From: Blastococcus xanthinilyticus | GTDB taxonomy: Bacteria > Actinomycetota > Actinomycetes > Mycobacteriales > Geodermatophilaceae | Direction: 5' to 3' | DNA: 64,000 bases | Assembly: GCF_008124835.1 (NCBI RefSeq) | Contig: NZ_VNHW01000016.1 | Span: forward strand, 1-64,000 | Shown here: piece after piece, positions 15,923 to 24,321 of the stretch | Position numbering within the stretch: the first letter of the stretch is position 1 | How the letters are laid out: the number at the start of each line of letters is the position of its first letter | Notes under the pieces: model-generated | Databases searched by the model: none | What the model was told of the DNA's origin: nothing | The model's input: the letters and a program-made list of their open reading frames with translations, nothing else | Position numbers and translations under genes: made by a program

Positions 15923-17101
15923 TCACGTGACCCCGAGCTGGCCGGACAGCACGAGGACCGCGGCCCCGGACAGGGCCCCGTCCTCGCCGAGCGAGGTCAT
16001 CCGCAGCTGCAGGTTGCTGCTGACGACCGGCATGGTGCGTTCGTGGAGCGTGGCCAGGGCCGCCTCGCGCAGCGGTCCGTCCAGGAGCTCGGTCGGGCCG
16101 GTCAGCACCACCTCGGAGAGGTTGAGCGCGCTGACCACCGGCGCGAGCACGATGCCCAGCCGCCGGCCGACCGCGGCGAGCGCGACCGCCGCGCCGTCCT
16201 CGTCCAGCCCGTCCGTCCGCCGGCGGAGCGCCGGCACGGAGAGGACCGTCTCCAGGCAGCCGCGCCGCCCGCAGGCGCAGGGCAGCGGGCGGCCCAGCGG
16301 GGCGCCGTCGATGTCGTCGCGCTCGTCGACCGCGGTGACGTGGCCGATCTCCCCGGCCGCGTGCTCGTGGCCCTGCACGAGGCCGCCGTCGAGCACGATG
16401 CCCGCGCCGACGCCGCCGCCGACGGTCAGGACCAGCAGGCCGCCACCGGCCGCGCCACCGTAGGTGAACTCGCCGAGCGCCGCGGTGTTCGCGTCGTTGC
16501 CCACGTGCACCGGGACGCCGAGGTCGGCGCTCAGCTGGTCGGCCAGCGGCAGGTCGTACCACTCGCGGTTGGGCGCCTGCAGCACGCGGCCGGCCGGGTC
16601 GATGACCCCCGGCGATCCGACGCCGACCCCGAGCACCGGCCGGGTGGCCAGGCCGACCAGGTCGCGGCACAGCGCGCGCAGGGCGTCGACCGCCGCCGCG
16701 CCGGTGCGCCCGTCGACGCGCTCGGTGCGTCGTTGCAGGACCGTGCCGGAGAGGTCCATGACCGCCCCGTGCATGCGCTCGTCGTCGGCCAGGTCGACGG
16801 CGACGATCTGGAAGGCGTCGGTGCGGACCCCGAGCAGCGTGCCGGGCTTGCCCGGGCGCCCTTCGGCGCGGGCGCCGAGCTCGGCGACCAGCCCCTCGGC
16901 CATCAGGGAGGCGACGAGGTCGGAGATGGTGACGCGGGTCAGGCCGGTAGCGCGGGCGAGGTCGGCGCGGGATCCGGGGCCGGAGTGGAAGAGGTGCTGC
17001 AGCACCATCGAGCGGTTGTGCGCCCGGGCGTGCTCGGGCAGGACCTTGGCGGTCGCCCGCAGCAGGCGGCCCTGCCGAGGTATGTCCCGGGTCACAGTCA
17101 C
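15923..17101 (-). CDS. ROK-family transcriptional regulator of the amino-sugar operon
   Basis: This 392-residue regulator has an N-terminal winged helix (GPGSRADLARATGLTRVTIS, about 42-61) fused to a ROK sugar-sensing domain with GNDANTAALGEF, GGGVGAGIVLDGG and the zinc motif GEIGHV...CACGRRGCLE. It probably represses its own operon and senses the imported sugar or its phosphate. The GTG at 17101 is the likely start (a second GTG is two codons on); the frame open to 17209 would read through the operator. As first gene of the run down to nagB it fits a NagC-like role. Its palindromic operator lies immediately upstream. Confidence 0.88.
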   Translation of the reverse strand: MTVTRDIPRQGRLLRATAKVLPEHARAHNRSMVLQHLFHSGPGSRADLARATGLTRVTISDLVASLMAEGLVAELGARAEGRPGKPGTLLGVRTDAFQIVAVDLADDERMHGAVMDLSGTVLQRRTERVDGRTGAAAVDALRALCRDLVGLATRPVLGVGVGSPGVIDPAGRVLQAPNREWYDLPLADQLSADLGVPVHVGNDANTAALGEFTYGGAAGGGLLVLTVGGGVGAGIVLDGGLVQGHEHAAGEIGHVTAVDERDDIDGAPLGRPLPCACGRRGCLETVLSVPALRRRTDGLDEDGAAVALAAVGRRLGIVLAPVVSALNLSEVVLTGPTELLDGPLREAALATLHERTMPVVSSNLQLRMTSLGEDGALSGAAVLVLSGQLGVT

Positions 17102-17102
17102 G

Positions 17103-17127
17103 TTTGTTAGGAGACCGTCCTTACATT
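17103..17127. promoter_or_regulatory. ROK-type palindromic operator
   Basis: TGTTAGGA at 17105-17112 and TCCTTACA at 17118-17125 are inverted repeats with one mismatch around a five-base centre. The pattern TTAGGA-N5-TCCTNA resembles operators of actinobacterial ROK regulators such as streptomycete CsnR (AGGAAAGTTTCCT core). It abuts the start codon of the ROK regulator gene, so autoregulation by steric block is the simplest reading. Confidence 0.7.
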
Positions 17128-17420
17128 TCCCTGTCAAGGCCCGGCGGCGCCGTGACCGAACCGTGATCACCGCCCCCGCTCGCCGAGGACGAGCCCCGTG
17201 GGGGTGCAACCCGGGTCCGGATCCGGGGCAGCGGCATGCCGATCCGCCGCAGCCGGGCGACCAGGCGCGCCCGCTCCAGCTGGTCGGCCCGGTGGTACCG
17301 GTAGCCGCTGCGCTCGTCGACCTCGGCCGGCCGGACCAGGTCCAGCTCGTCGTACAGCCGGAGCGCCTTGGGCGTCAGCCCGGTCGCCCGGCCGAACTCG
17401 CCGATCGTCCCGCGGTCCAT
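17121..17420 (-). pseudogene. Truncated MerR-family regulator (DNA-binding domain only)
   Basis: The 99-codon frame begins with a normal MerR DNA-binding domain: IGEFGRATGLTPKALRLYDE, then GYRYHRADQLERARLVARLR, up to about residue 67 (MPLPRIR). The remaining 32 residues (Gly, Ser, Pro and Arg rich) match nothing in the family and run into the ROK operator, ending at a TAA inside it. The usual dimerisation coiled coil and effector domain are missing. An ATG with GAGGACGGATCG upstream makes expression possible. It is either a decayed gene cut during insertion of the sugar operon or a DNA-binding stump; a full stand-alone MerR is unlikely. Confidence 0.6.
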
Positions 17421-17490
17421 CGATCCGTCCTCGTCCCCGGTGACGGGTTCGCCGGGGACGAGGACGGTGGAGCCTGCCCTCGGGGCAAGG

Positions 17491-18360
17491 TCAAGGGCCC
17501 GACGGCGCCCGCGCGGACCCCTCCGCGGCGGCTTCCCGCGTCGCCCCGTCCAGGGGCGGCAGGTCCCGGCCCGCCCGGAAGGCCCGCAGGACGGTGAGGT
17601 CCTCGGGCGTGCCGTAGAGCCGGCCCTCGAACGCCTTGACGGCGGCGACGAGCACGATGCTGACCACGACGAGCAGCGACCACGAGCCGAGCTTGGCGGC
17701 GTGGACGAGGGTCCAGACCGACTCCTGCGACGGGTACTGCCACGCCCGCAGCAGGGTGGCGGCGTTCTCGGCGACCCAGAGGAAGAAGCCGATGAGAACG
17801 AACGACAGCGCCATGGGCATGGCGTACCGGCGCCGGCCCACGGTGAAGTGCACGTAGGTCCGGCGGGTCACGACCAGCAGGGCGATCGCCAGCACCAGCC
17901 GGACGTCGACCGTCACGTGCGAGGCGAAGAAGTTCAGGTAGACGAGCGCGGCCACCGCGGCGGTGCTGCGCGCGCGGTAGCCGGAGATCCGCAGGTCGAA
18001 CCGGCGCCACGCCTGGCAGACGTAGCTGCCCACGGCCGCGTACATGAACCCGCTGTAGAGCGGGACGCCCCCGACGGTGGCCAGACCGGTGTCGGGATAG
18101 GACCACGACCCCTGCGCCACCTTGTACAGCTCCAGCACCAGGCCGACGAGGTGGAAGCCGAAGATGACCGCGACCTCGCGGCCGGTCTCCCAGCGGGCCA
18201 GCCAGAGGAGCAGGGTCACGCCCAGGCACCAGATCAGCAGCGCGTCGGCCGGGTCGATCGGCAGCGGCACCAGCCGGACCAGCGCGAGCCCCAGGAAGAA
18301 CAGCACGGCGAACAGGCAGCACTGCGCCTCGACCCAGGCGAACCGCAGCAGCTGTCGCAT
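17491..18360 (-). CDS. DUF817-family integral membrane protein
   Basis: The 289-residue membrane protein of the DUF817 (B. subtilis YoaT-like) family has about eight hydrophobic segments. Conserved-looking blocks are FGFHLVGLVLELYKV, QGSWSYPDTGLATVGGVPLYSGFMYAAVGSYVCQAWRRFDLR and FFLWVAENAATL. The function of the family is unknown. The N-terminus MRQLLRFAWVEAQ starts at ATG 18360. It stands alone between the truncated MerR and the TetR regulator, and no operon partner is evident. Confidence 0.88.
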   Translation of the reverse strand: MRQLLRFAWVEAQCCLFAVLFFLGLALVRLVPLPIDPADALLIWCLGVTLLLWLARWETGREVAVIFGFHLVGLVLELYKVAQGSWSYPDTGLATVGGVPLYSGFMYAAVGSYVCQAWRRFDLRISGYRARSTAAVAALVYLNFFASHVTVDVRLVLAIALLVVTRRTYVHFTVGRRRYAMPMALSFVLIGFFLWVAENAATLLRAWQYPSQESVWTLVHAAKLGSWSLLVVVSIVLVAAVKAFEGRLYGTPEDLTVLRAFRAGRDLPPLDGATREAAAEGSARAPSGP

Positions 18361-18409
18361 GCACGGCACGCTAACCGAGAAGCGGAGCCGGACGGCGCAT
18401 CCCGCACCC

Positions 18410-19012
18410 TCAGCGGGACGTCGCGCGCAGCCCGTCGAAGGTGATGGCGACCAGCGCGTCGGCCACCGCGGTCCCGTCCAGCCCCCGGCCCGGGCGGTAC
18501 CACTCGGTGAGGGAGTTGACCGCGCCGAACAGCAGCCGGCTGGTGACGGCCGGGTCGACGTCGGGACGGACGTCACCCTCCTCCTCGGCGGCGCGGACCA
18601 GGTCGGTGACGACCCGGTCGAACCGGCGGCGCCGCTGCAGCGCCTCCTGCTCCACCGGCGAGTTCCCCCGGACCCGCAGCAGCAGGGTGACCGACGGCAG
18701 CTCCGCGGTGAGCACCCGCACCGAGCCGCGGACGACGTGCTCGAGCCGGTCGATCGCCGGGCCGGTGGTGGCCCCGGGCTCCTCGGTGACGGCGAACAAC
18801 GCGTCCAGCGCGCGGTCCAGCGCGAGCCGCAGCAGCTCCACCTTGCTGGGCACGTGGTGGTAGATCGCCGACTTCGTGACCCCGAGCCGGGCGGCGAGCT
18901 CGTCCATGCTCGTGGCGTCGTAGCCGCGCTCGTTGAACACCGCGACCGCGACGTCCAGCAGGGAGTCCAGGGAGTGCCCCGGCCGGCCGCGCCGGCCCGG
19001 CGCGATGCTCAC
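18410..19012 (-). CDS. paaR: TetR-family regulator, probable phenylacetate repressor PaaR
   Basis: The 200-residue regulator has an N-terminal helix-turn-helix with ATSMDELAARLGVTKSAIYHHV (about 33-54) and a helical ligand domain. It is co-transcribed with paaK and overlaps it by GTGA. Actinobacterial PaaR proteins of the TetR family repress paa genes and release DNA on binding phenylacetyl-CoA. Its position next to paaK and facing paaABCDE, and the PaaR-like palindrome in the divergent promoter, support that role. Confidence 0.85.
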   Translation of the reverse strand: MSIAPGRRGRPGHSLDSLLDVAVAVFNERGYDATSMDELAARLGVTKSAIYHHVPSKVELLRLALDRALDALFAVTEEPGATTGPAIDRLEHVVRGSVRVLTAELPSVTLLLRVRGNSPVEQEALQRRRRFDRVVTDLVRAAEEEGDVRPDVDPAVTSRLLFGAVNSLTEWYRPGRGLDGTAVADALVAITFDGLRATSR

Positions 19013-20349
19013 TCCCCCGCCCGGTCCCGGTTGTCGTGCAGCCGCTTGAGCTTGCCCACCGACCGGGCCAGCGTCTCGGGGTCGACGACCAGCACCTCGA
19101 TGCTGGCCCCCACCGTGTCCTTGACCGCGGTGGCCACCTCGGCCGCCGCGGCCTCCCGGCGCTCCGGCGGGCAGTCGGGGCGGGCCTCGATCCGGCAGGT
19201 GAGGTGGTCCAGCCGGCCGCGCGTGGTCAGCTCCAGGGCGAAGTGCGGGGACAGCCCCGGAGTGCGGAGGACGATCTCCTCGATCTGGGTCGGGAACAGG
19301 TTCACGCCGCGCAGGATGATCATGTCGTCGGTGCGGCCGGTGATCCGCTCGATCCGCCGCATCCCGGGGCGCGCCGTCCCCGGCAGCAGACGGGTGAGGT
19401 CGCGGGTGCGGTAGCGGATGACCGGCGTCGCCTCCTTGGTCAGGGAGGTGAACACCAGCTCCCCCTGCTCCCCGTCGGGCAGCACCTCCCCGGTGAGCGG
19501 GTCGATGATCTCCGGGTAGAAGTGGTCCTCCCAGACGTGCAGCCCGTCCTTGGTCTCCACGCACTCCTGGGCGACGCCGGGCCCCATCACCTCGGACAGC
19601 CCGTAGATGTCGACCGCGTGGATGTCCAGCCGGTCCTCCAGCTCGCGGCGCATCTGCTCGGTCCACGGCTCGGCCCCGAAGATGCCGATCTCCAGCGAGG
19701 AGGAGCGTGGGTCGATGCCCTGCTTCTCGAACTCGTCGACCACCGTGAGCAGGTAGCTCGGCGTCACCATGATCACCCGCGGCGCGAAGTCGGTGATCAG
19801 CTGCACCTGGCGGGGGGTCATGCCCCCCGACACCGGGACGACGGTGCAGCCGAGCTTCTCCGCGCCGTAGTGCGCACCGAGCCCACCGGTGAACAGGCCG
19901 TACCCGTAGGCGTTGTGCAGCCGGTCGCCCGGCCGGCCACCGGCCGCGCGGATCGACCGCGCCATCACCGTGGCCCACGTGTCGAGGTCGCCCTGGGTGT
20001 AGCCGACGACGGTGGGCTTGCCCGTGGTGCCGGACGACGCGTGCACCCGGCGCACCTGCTCCTGCGGCACCCCGAACATGCCGAACGGGTAGTTCTCCCG
20101 CAGGTCGGCCTTGCTCGTCGTGGGGAACCGCGCGAGGTCCGCGAGCTCCCGGCAGTCGTCGGGGTGCACGCCGGCCTCGTCGAAGGCCCGGCGGTAGTGC
20201 GGCACGTCCTGGTAGGCGTGCCGCAGGGTCGCCCGCAGCCGCTCCAGCTGGAGCGTGCGCAGTTCGTCGACGGACAGGCGCTCCGCCGGGTCGAGGGTGG
20301 CCGGCTCGGGCGCCTCGCCGAGCCGTCGGTGTCCGGTCGTCGTCGTCAT
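19009..20349 (-). CDS. paaK: Phenylacetate-CoA ligase
   Basis: The 446-residue adenylate-forming enzyme activates phenylacetate with ATP and CoA, the first step of aerobic phenylacetate breakdown. The ATP-binding loop [14 protein letters not shown] (105-118), [21 protein letters not shown] and the C-terminal hinge region [18 protein letters not shown] are all diagnostic of PaaK. The ATG at 20349 follows GAGGGACGGCCAG. It is divergent from paaABCDE and co-translated with the TetR regulator. Confidence 0.96.
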   Translation of the reverse strand: MTTTTGHRRLGEAPEPATLDPAERLSVDELRTLQLERLRATLRHAYQDVPHYRRAFDEAGVHPDDCRELADLARFPTTSKADLRENYPFGMFGVPQEQVRRVHASSGTTGKPTVVGYTQGDLDTWATVMARSIRAAGGRPGDRLHNAYGYGLFTGGLGAHYGAEKLGCTVVPVSGGMTPRQVQLITDFAPRVIMVTPSYLLTVVDEFEKQGIDPRSSSLEIGIFGAEPWTEQMRRELEDRLDIHAVDIYGLSEVMGPGVAQECVETKDGLHVWEDHFYPEIIDPLTGEVLPDGEQGELVFTSLTKEATPVIRYRTRDLTRLLPGTARPGMRRIERITGRTDDMIILRGVNLFPTQIEEIVLRTPGLSPHFALELTTRGRLDHLTCRIEARPDCPPERREAAAAEVATAVKDTVGASIEVLVVDPETLARSVGKLKRLHDNRDRAGE

Positions 20350-20425
20350 CTGGCCGTCCCTCGTCGCTCCGCGTCGGTCCCGCCGGCCGGCGCTTGTGCC
20401 CACCTGCGGCGTGGGTCACACTATT

Positions 20426-20447
20426 CCTGACCGGATGGTCGGTAAAC
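20426..20447. promoter_or_regulatory. PaaR-like operator between paaK and paaA
   Basis: The 22 bases contain the inverted repeat ACCG-N6-CGGT (20430-20443). Against the published C. glutamicum PaaR motif ACTNACCGNNCGNNCGGTNAGT, as I recall it, 12 of 16 defined positions match. It lies 17 bases before the paaA ATG and 77 bases from paaK, placed to control the paaA promoter most directly. Confidence 0.7.
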
Positions 20448-20464
20448 CAGCTCGAGGAGACGCG

Positions 20465-21439
20465 ATGTCCGCGCCAGCCCTGGACCGCCGCGCGACCGGC
20501 GGGCCCGACGAGACCGCGCTGCAGCGGCAGTTCGACGCCACGATCGCCGCGGGCCACCGCATCGAGCCCCGGGACTGGATGCCCGAGGGGTACCGGAAGA
20601 CGCTGGTGCGCCAGATCGCCCAGCACGCGCACTCGGAGATCATCGGTATGCAGCCCGAGGGCGACTGGCTGCTCGCCGCCCCCAGCCTGCGGCGCAAGGC
20701 GATCCTGCTGGCGAAGGTGCAGGACGAGGCCGGGCACGGGATGTACCTCTACGCCGCCGCCGAGACCCTCGGCGCCGACCGCGCCGACCTCACCGACAAG
20801 CTGATCGAGCGCCGGCAGAAGTACAGCTCGATCTTCAACTACCCCACGCTCACGTTCGCCGACGTCGGCGTCATCGGCTGGCTGGTCGACGGCGCCGCGA
20901 TCTGCAACCAGGTGCCGCTGTGCCGCTCCTCCTACGGGCCCTACGCGCGGGCGATGATCCGGGTCTGCAAGGAGGAGTCGTTCCACCAGCGGCAGGGCTA
21001 CGAGCTGCTGATGACGATGATGGGCGGCACGGACGCGCAGCGGGCGATGGTGCAGGACGCCGTCGACCGGTGGTGGTGGCCCTCGCTGATGATGTTCGGC
21101 CCGCCCGACGCGGACAGCCCCAACTCGGCGCAGTCGATGGCGTGGGGCATCAAGCGGCACAGCAACGACGAGCTGCGGCAGCGCTTCGTCGACATGTCCG
21201 TGCCGCAGGCAGAGGTGCTCGGGGTGACGCTGCCCGACCCGGACCTCACCTGGGACGCCGACGCCGGCCACTGGCGGTTCGGCGCGATCGACTGGTCGGA
21301 GTTCAAGCAGGTGCTCGCCGGCGACGGTCCGTGCAACGACGAGCGGATCGCCCGCCGCCGGGCGGCGCGGGACGACAACGCGTGGGTCGTGGCGGCGGCC
21401 ACCGCCTACGCCGCGAAGCACGCCGGGGACGCCGCATGA
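20465..21439 (+). CDS. paaA: 1,2-phenylacetyl-CoA epoxidase, catalytic subunit A
   Basis: The 324-residue diiron oxygenase subunit epoxidises the ring of phenylacetyl-CoA. Two ExxH iron motifs are visible, in [13 protein letters not shown] and in [14 protein letters not shown]. The ATG at 20465 follows CTCGAGGAGACGCG; a frame open to 20255 reads through the divergent promoter. It starts the paaABCDE operon and overlaps paaB by ATGA. PaaA works with PaaC as structural partner, PaaB as bridging subunit and PaaE as reductase. Confidence 0.97.
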   Translation: MSAPALDRRATGGPDETALQRQFDATIAAGHRIEPRDWMPEGYRKTLVRQIAQHAHSEIIGMQPEGDWLLAAPSLRRKAILLAKVQDEAGHGMYLYAAAETLGADRADLTDKLIERRQKYSSIFNYPTLTFADVGVIGWLVDGAAICNQVPLCRSSYGPYARAMIRVCKEESFHQRQGYELLMTMMGGTDAQRAMVQDAVDRWWWPSLMMFGPPDADSPNSAQSMAWGIKRHSNDELRQRFVDMSVPQAEVLGVTLPDPDLTWDADAGHWRFGAIDWSEFKQVLAGDGPCNDERIARRRAARDDNAWVVAAATAYAAKHAGDAA

Positions 21440-21801
21440 GCGAGGTGACCGCCGAGGGCGGTCACGGCGCCGTCCCGACCGGACCGGAGGTGCCGGTCGC
21501 GCCGGAGCGCGCCGTCAGCCGGCGCGACTGGCCGCTGTACGAGGTGTTCGTCCGCGGCAAGCGCGGGCTCAACCACGTGCACGTCGGCTCGCTGCACGCC
21601 CCGGACGACGAGATGGCGGTGCACGCGGCCCGCGACGTCTACACCCGGCGCAACGAGGGCGTGAGCATCTGGGTGGTCAGGGCCGCCGACATCACCGCCT
21701 CGAGCCCCGACGAGAAGGACCCGCTGTTCGCGCCCAGCGGCGACAAGGTCTACCGCCACCCCACGTTCTACGAGATCCCCGAGAACGTCCCCCACATGTG
21801 A
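21436..21801 (+). CDS. paaB: 1,2-phenylacetyl-CoA epoxidase, subunit B
   Basis: The 121-residue protein matches PaaB, a small subunit needed for full epoxidase activity and reductase contact. The core runs from [20 protein letters not shown] through the [20 protein letters not shown] helix. It has an N-terminal extension of about 30 disordered residues compared with the E. coli protein. Both ends overlap neighbouring genes by four bases. Confidence 0.95.
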   Translation: MSEVTAEGGHGAVPTGPEVPVAPERAVSRRDWPLYEVFVRGKRGLNHVHVGSLHAPDDEMAVHAARDVYTRRNEGVSIWVVRAADITASSPDEKDPLFAPSGDKVYRHPTFYEIPENVPHM

Positions 21802-22724
21802 GCGGAGCGAACGTGGCACACGAGGAGACCGTGTACGACGCGCTGGACTCCGCCCACGGGGGCGAGGGGCAGTGGGCGTTCGGCACCGGGTTCGACGATC
21901 CGCTGGCCGGCGTCGACACCACCGTGCCCGACGGGGTGGACCCGGCCGACCTGGGCGCCTACTGCCTGATGCTCGGGGACGACGCCCTGGTGCTGGCCCA
22001 GCGGCTCACCCAGTGGGTCACCGCCGCACCCGAGCTCGAGGAGGAGGTGGCCGTCGGCAACATCGCCCTGGACCTGCTCGGCCAGGCCCGGCTGCTGCTG
22101 GCCCGCGCCGGCTCGGCCGGCGTGCTCGGCCGCTCCCGGGAGCGGGCGAGCGCGACGATCCCCGACGAGGACGCCCTCGCCTACTTCCGGGACGCCGACG
22201 AGTTCCGCAGCACCGGCCTGGTGGCGGCGCCGAACGGGGACTTCGCGCGGACGCTGGTCCGGCTGCTGGTCGCAGCCACGGTCCGGCTGGCGGTGTTCGC
22301 CCGGCTCCGGGAGTCGCGGGACCCGGTGCTCGCCGCCGTCGCGGCCAAGGGCGTGCACGAGCTGGCCTACCACCGCGACCACGCTGCCCGGTGGGTGCTG
22401 CGCCTGGGCGACGGGACGCCGGAGTCGCACCGGCGGGCGCAGGCCGGCGTCGACGCGGTCTGGCCGCTGCTCGCCGACGTCTTCTCCCCCACCGACGTCG
22501 AGTCGCGGCTGGCCGTCGCCGGGGTCGCCGTCGACCCGGCGACGGTCCGGGACGAGGTGGTCGGCGTGCTGACGCAGGTGCTCGACCGGGCCACGCTGCG
22601 GGTGCCCGGATGGCCGGCCGACGCACCGCCCCGGGGCCGGGCCGGCGCGCACGGCCCCGAGCTGGCCGAGCTGCTCGGCACCCTGCAGGGCCTGGCCCGG
22701 CAGCACCCGGCGGCCACGTGGTGA
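21798..22724 (+). CDS. paaC: 1,2-phenylacetyl-CoA epoxidase, structural subunit C
   Basis: The 308-residue all-helical ferritin-like subunit is homologous to PaaA but not catalytic. Family features are LGAYCLMLGDDALVLAQRLTQW, VGNIALDLLGQARLLL and GVHELAYHRDHAARWVLRLGDGT. The GTG start overlaps the paaB stop. The C-terminal 40 residues are Pro/Arg rich. Confidence 0.94.
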   Translation: MSGANVAHEETVYDALDSAHGGEGQWAFGTGFDDPLAGVDTTVPDGVDPADLGAYCLMLGDDALVLAQRLTQWVTAAPELEEEVAVGNIALDLLGQARLLLARAGSAGVLGRSRERASATIPDEDALAYFRDADEFRSTGLVAAPNGDFARTLVRLLVAATVRLAVFARLRESRDPVLAAVAAKGVHELAYHRDHAARWVLRLGDGTPESHRRAQAGVDAVWPLLADVFSPTDVESRLAVAGVAVDPATVRDEVVGVLTQVLDRATLRVPGWPADAPPRGRAGAHGPELAELLGTLQGLARQHPAATW

Positions 22725-23236
22725 GGGCCCCGCGGTCCCCGGAGCGCGACCCCGGCGCGGTGGCCCGCACGGTCACCGATCCCGAGCTCCCCCAGCTGAC
22801 CCTCGCCGACCTCGGCGTCCTCCGCGACGTACGGGTCGAGGGCGACGGCACGGTGGTCGTGGAGATCACGCCGACCTACTCCGGCTGCCCCGCGATGGGC
22901 GTCATGCGGGCCGACCTGGTGCACGCCCTGCACCGCGCGGGCTTCGCACAGGTCGACGTCCGCACCGTGCTCTCCCCCGCCTGGAGCACCGACTGGATCA
23001 GCGAGGAGGGGCGCCGCAAGCTCGCCATGGGGGGCATCGCGCCGCCGGGTGCGGCGCCCGCGCGCGCCGCGGGACCGGTGCCGCTGCAGCTGGGCCCCGC
23101 CCGCCGCACCGCCGCCTGCCCGCTGTGCGGCTCGCCGGACACCGAGGAGCTGAGCGAGTTCAGCTCGACGGCCTGCAAGGCGCTGCGCCGGTGCCGGAGC
23201 TGCCGCGAGCCGTTCGAGCACGTGAAGGAGATCTGA
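22721..23236 (+). CDS. paaD: PaaD, MIP18/DUF59-type assembly factor for phenylacetyl-CoA epoxidase
   Basis: The 171-residue protein has an N-terminal DUF59 domain (TVTDPELPQLTLADLGVLRD and TYSGCPAMGVMRADL) and a C-terminal zinc-binding module with four CxxC-spaced cysteines (CPLCGS...CRSC). PaaD-type proteins are thought to help mature the iron centres of the epoxidase. The GTG start overlaps the paaC stop (GTGA). The stop shares one base with the paaE ATG (TGATG). Confidence 0.93.
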   Translation: MRAPRSPERDPGAVARTVTDPELPQLTLADLGVLRDVRVEGDGTVVVEITPTYSGCPAMGVMRADLVHALHRAGFAQVDVRTVLSPAWSTDWISEEGRRKLAMGGIAPPGAAPARAAGPVPLQLGPARRTAACPLCGSPDTEELSEFSSTACKALRRCRSCREPFEHVKEI

Positions 23237-24312
23237 TGAGCGCACCGACGCGGCGCCGTCCGCGGTTCCACGCCCTCCGGGTCGCCGGTGTCGAGCGGCT
23301 CACCGACGACGCGGTCGCGGTCACCTTCGACGTCCCACCCGACCTCGCCGAGGAGTTCGCCTTCCGGCCCGGGCAGGCGCTGACCCTCCGGCGGGTCGAC
23401 GGCGACCGCGACGAGCGCCGCTCCTACTCCATCTGCGCCCCGGTCGGCGCGGCTCCCCGGGTCGGGGTGCGCGAAGTGCCCGGCGGGTTCTTCTCCTCCT
23501 ACCTGGTGCACGAGGTGCGGCCCGGTGACGAGATCGAGGTGCTGCCGCCGTCGGGCACCTTCACCGCCGACCTCTCCGTGCCCGCCGACCACGTGTTCGT
23601 CGTCGCGGGCTCCGGCATCACGCCGGCGCTCTCGCTGGCGGCCAGCGTGCTGCGCGACGGCGTCTCGACGGTCACCGTCCTCTACGGCAACCGGCGCACC
23701 AACACGGTCATGTTCGCCGACGAGCTGGCCGACCTGAAGGACCGCTACCCCACCCGCCTGCAGCTGGTCCACGTGCTCTCCCGCGAGCCGCGCGACGCCG
23801 AGCTGACCAGCGGCCGGCTCGACCGCGACCGGCTGTCCGCCCTGCTCACCGCGTTCGTGGACCCGGAGCGGGTCGACCACTGGTGGCTGTGCGGACCGCA
23901 CGCGATGGTCGGCGACGCCCGCGACCTGCTGGCCGAGCTCGGGGTACCGGCCGGGAAGGTGCACCAGGAGCTGTTCTACGTCGACGACGTGCCGCCCGAG
24001 CCGGTCCGCGGGGACGAGGCGACGGTGACCGGCCCGAGCAGCCAGGTGACCGTCGTCCTCGACGGGCGGGCGACCACCATGGCGCTCCCCCGCGACGTGC
24101 CGGTGCTCGACGCCGCCCAGCAGGTGCGCGGCGACCTGCCGTTCGCCTGCAAGGGCGGGGTGTGCGGCACCTGCCGCGCGCGCGTGACCGACGGGGAGGT
24201 GCAGATGCGGCGGAACTACGCGCTGGAGGCCGAGGAGGTCGCTGCCGGCTACGTGCTCACCTGCCAGTCGCTGCCGCTCACCGGCACCGTGACGGTGGAC
24301 TTCGACGCCTGA
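23236..24312 (+). CDS. paaE: 1,2-phenylacetyl-CoA epoxidase, reductase subunit E
   Basis: The 358-residue iron-sulfur flavoprotein passes NADPH electrons to PaaA. Domains in order are FAD-binding (FRPGQALTLR, RSYSICAPVG), NAD(P)-binding (VVAGSGITPALSLAASVL, CGPHAMVGD) and a C-terminal plant-type 2Fe-2S ferredoxin (CKGGVCGTCRARV...C). It is the last gene of the operon. It ends nine bases from the convergent VanS-like gene with no clear hairpin between. Confidence 0.95.
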   Translation: MSAPTRRRPRFHALRVAGVERLTDDAVAVTFDVPPDLAEEFAFRPGQALTLRRVDGDRDERRSYSICAPVGAAPRVGVREVPGGFFSSYLVHEVRPGDEIEVLPPSGTFTADLSVPADHVFVVAGSGITPALSLAASVLRDGVSTVTVLYGNRRTNTVMFADELADLKDRYPTRLQLVHVLSREPRDAELTSGRLDRDRLSALLTAFVDPERVDHWWLCGPHAMVGDARDLLAELGVPAGKVHQELFYVDDVPPEPVRGDEATVTGPSSQVTVVLDGRATTMALPRDVPVLDAAQQVRGDLPFACKGGVCGTCRARVTDGEVQMRRNYALEAEEVAAGYVLTCQSLPLTGTVTVDFDA

Positions 24313-24321
24313 CCGCGCGCC

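Noticed and set aside
19036-20430. Plus-strand open frame opposite paaK
   Set aside because: Exact shadow of paaK with no family match.
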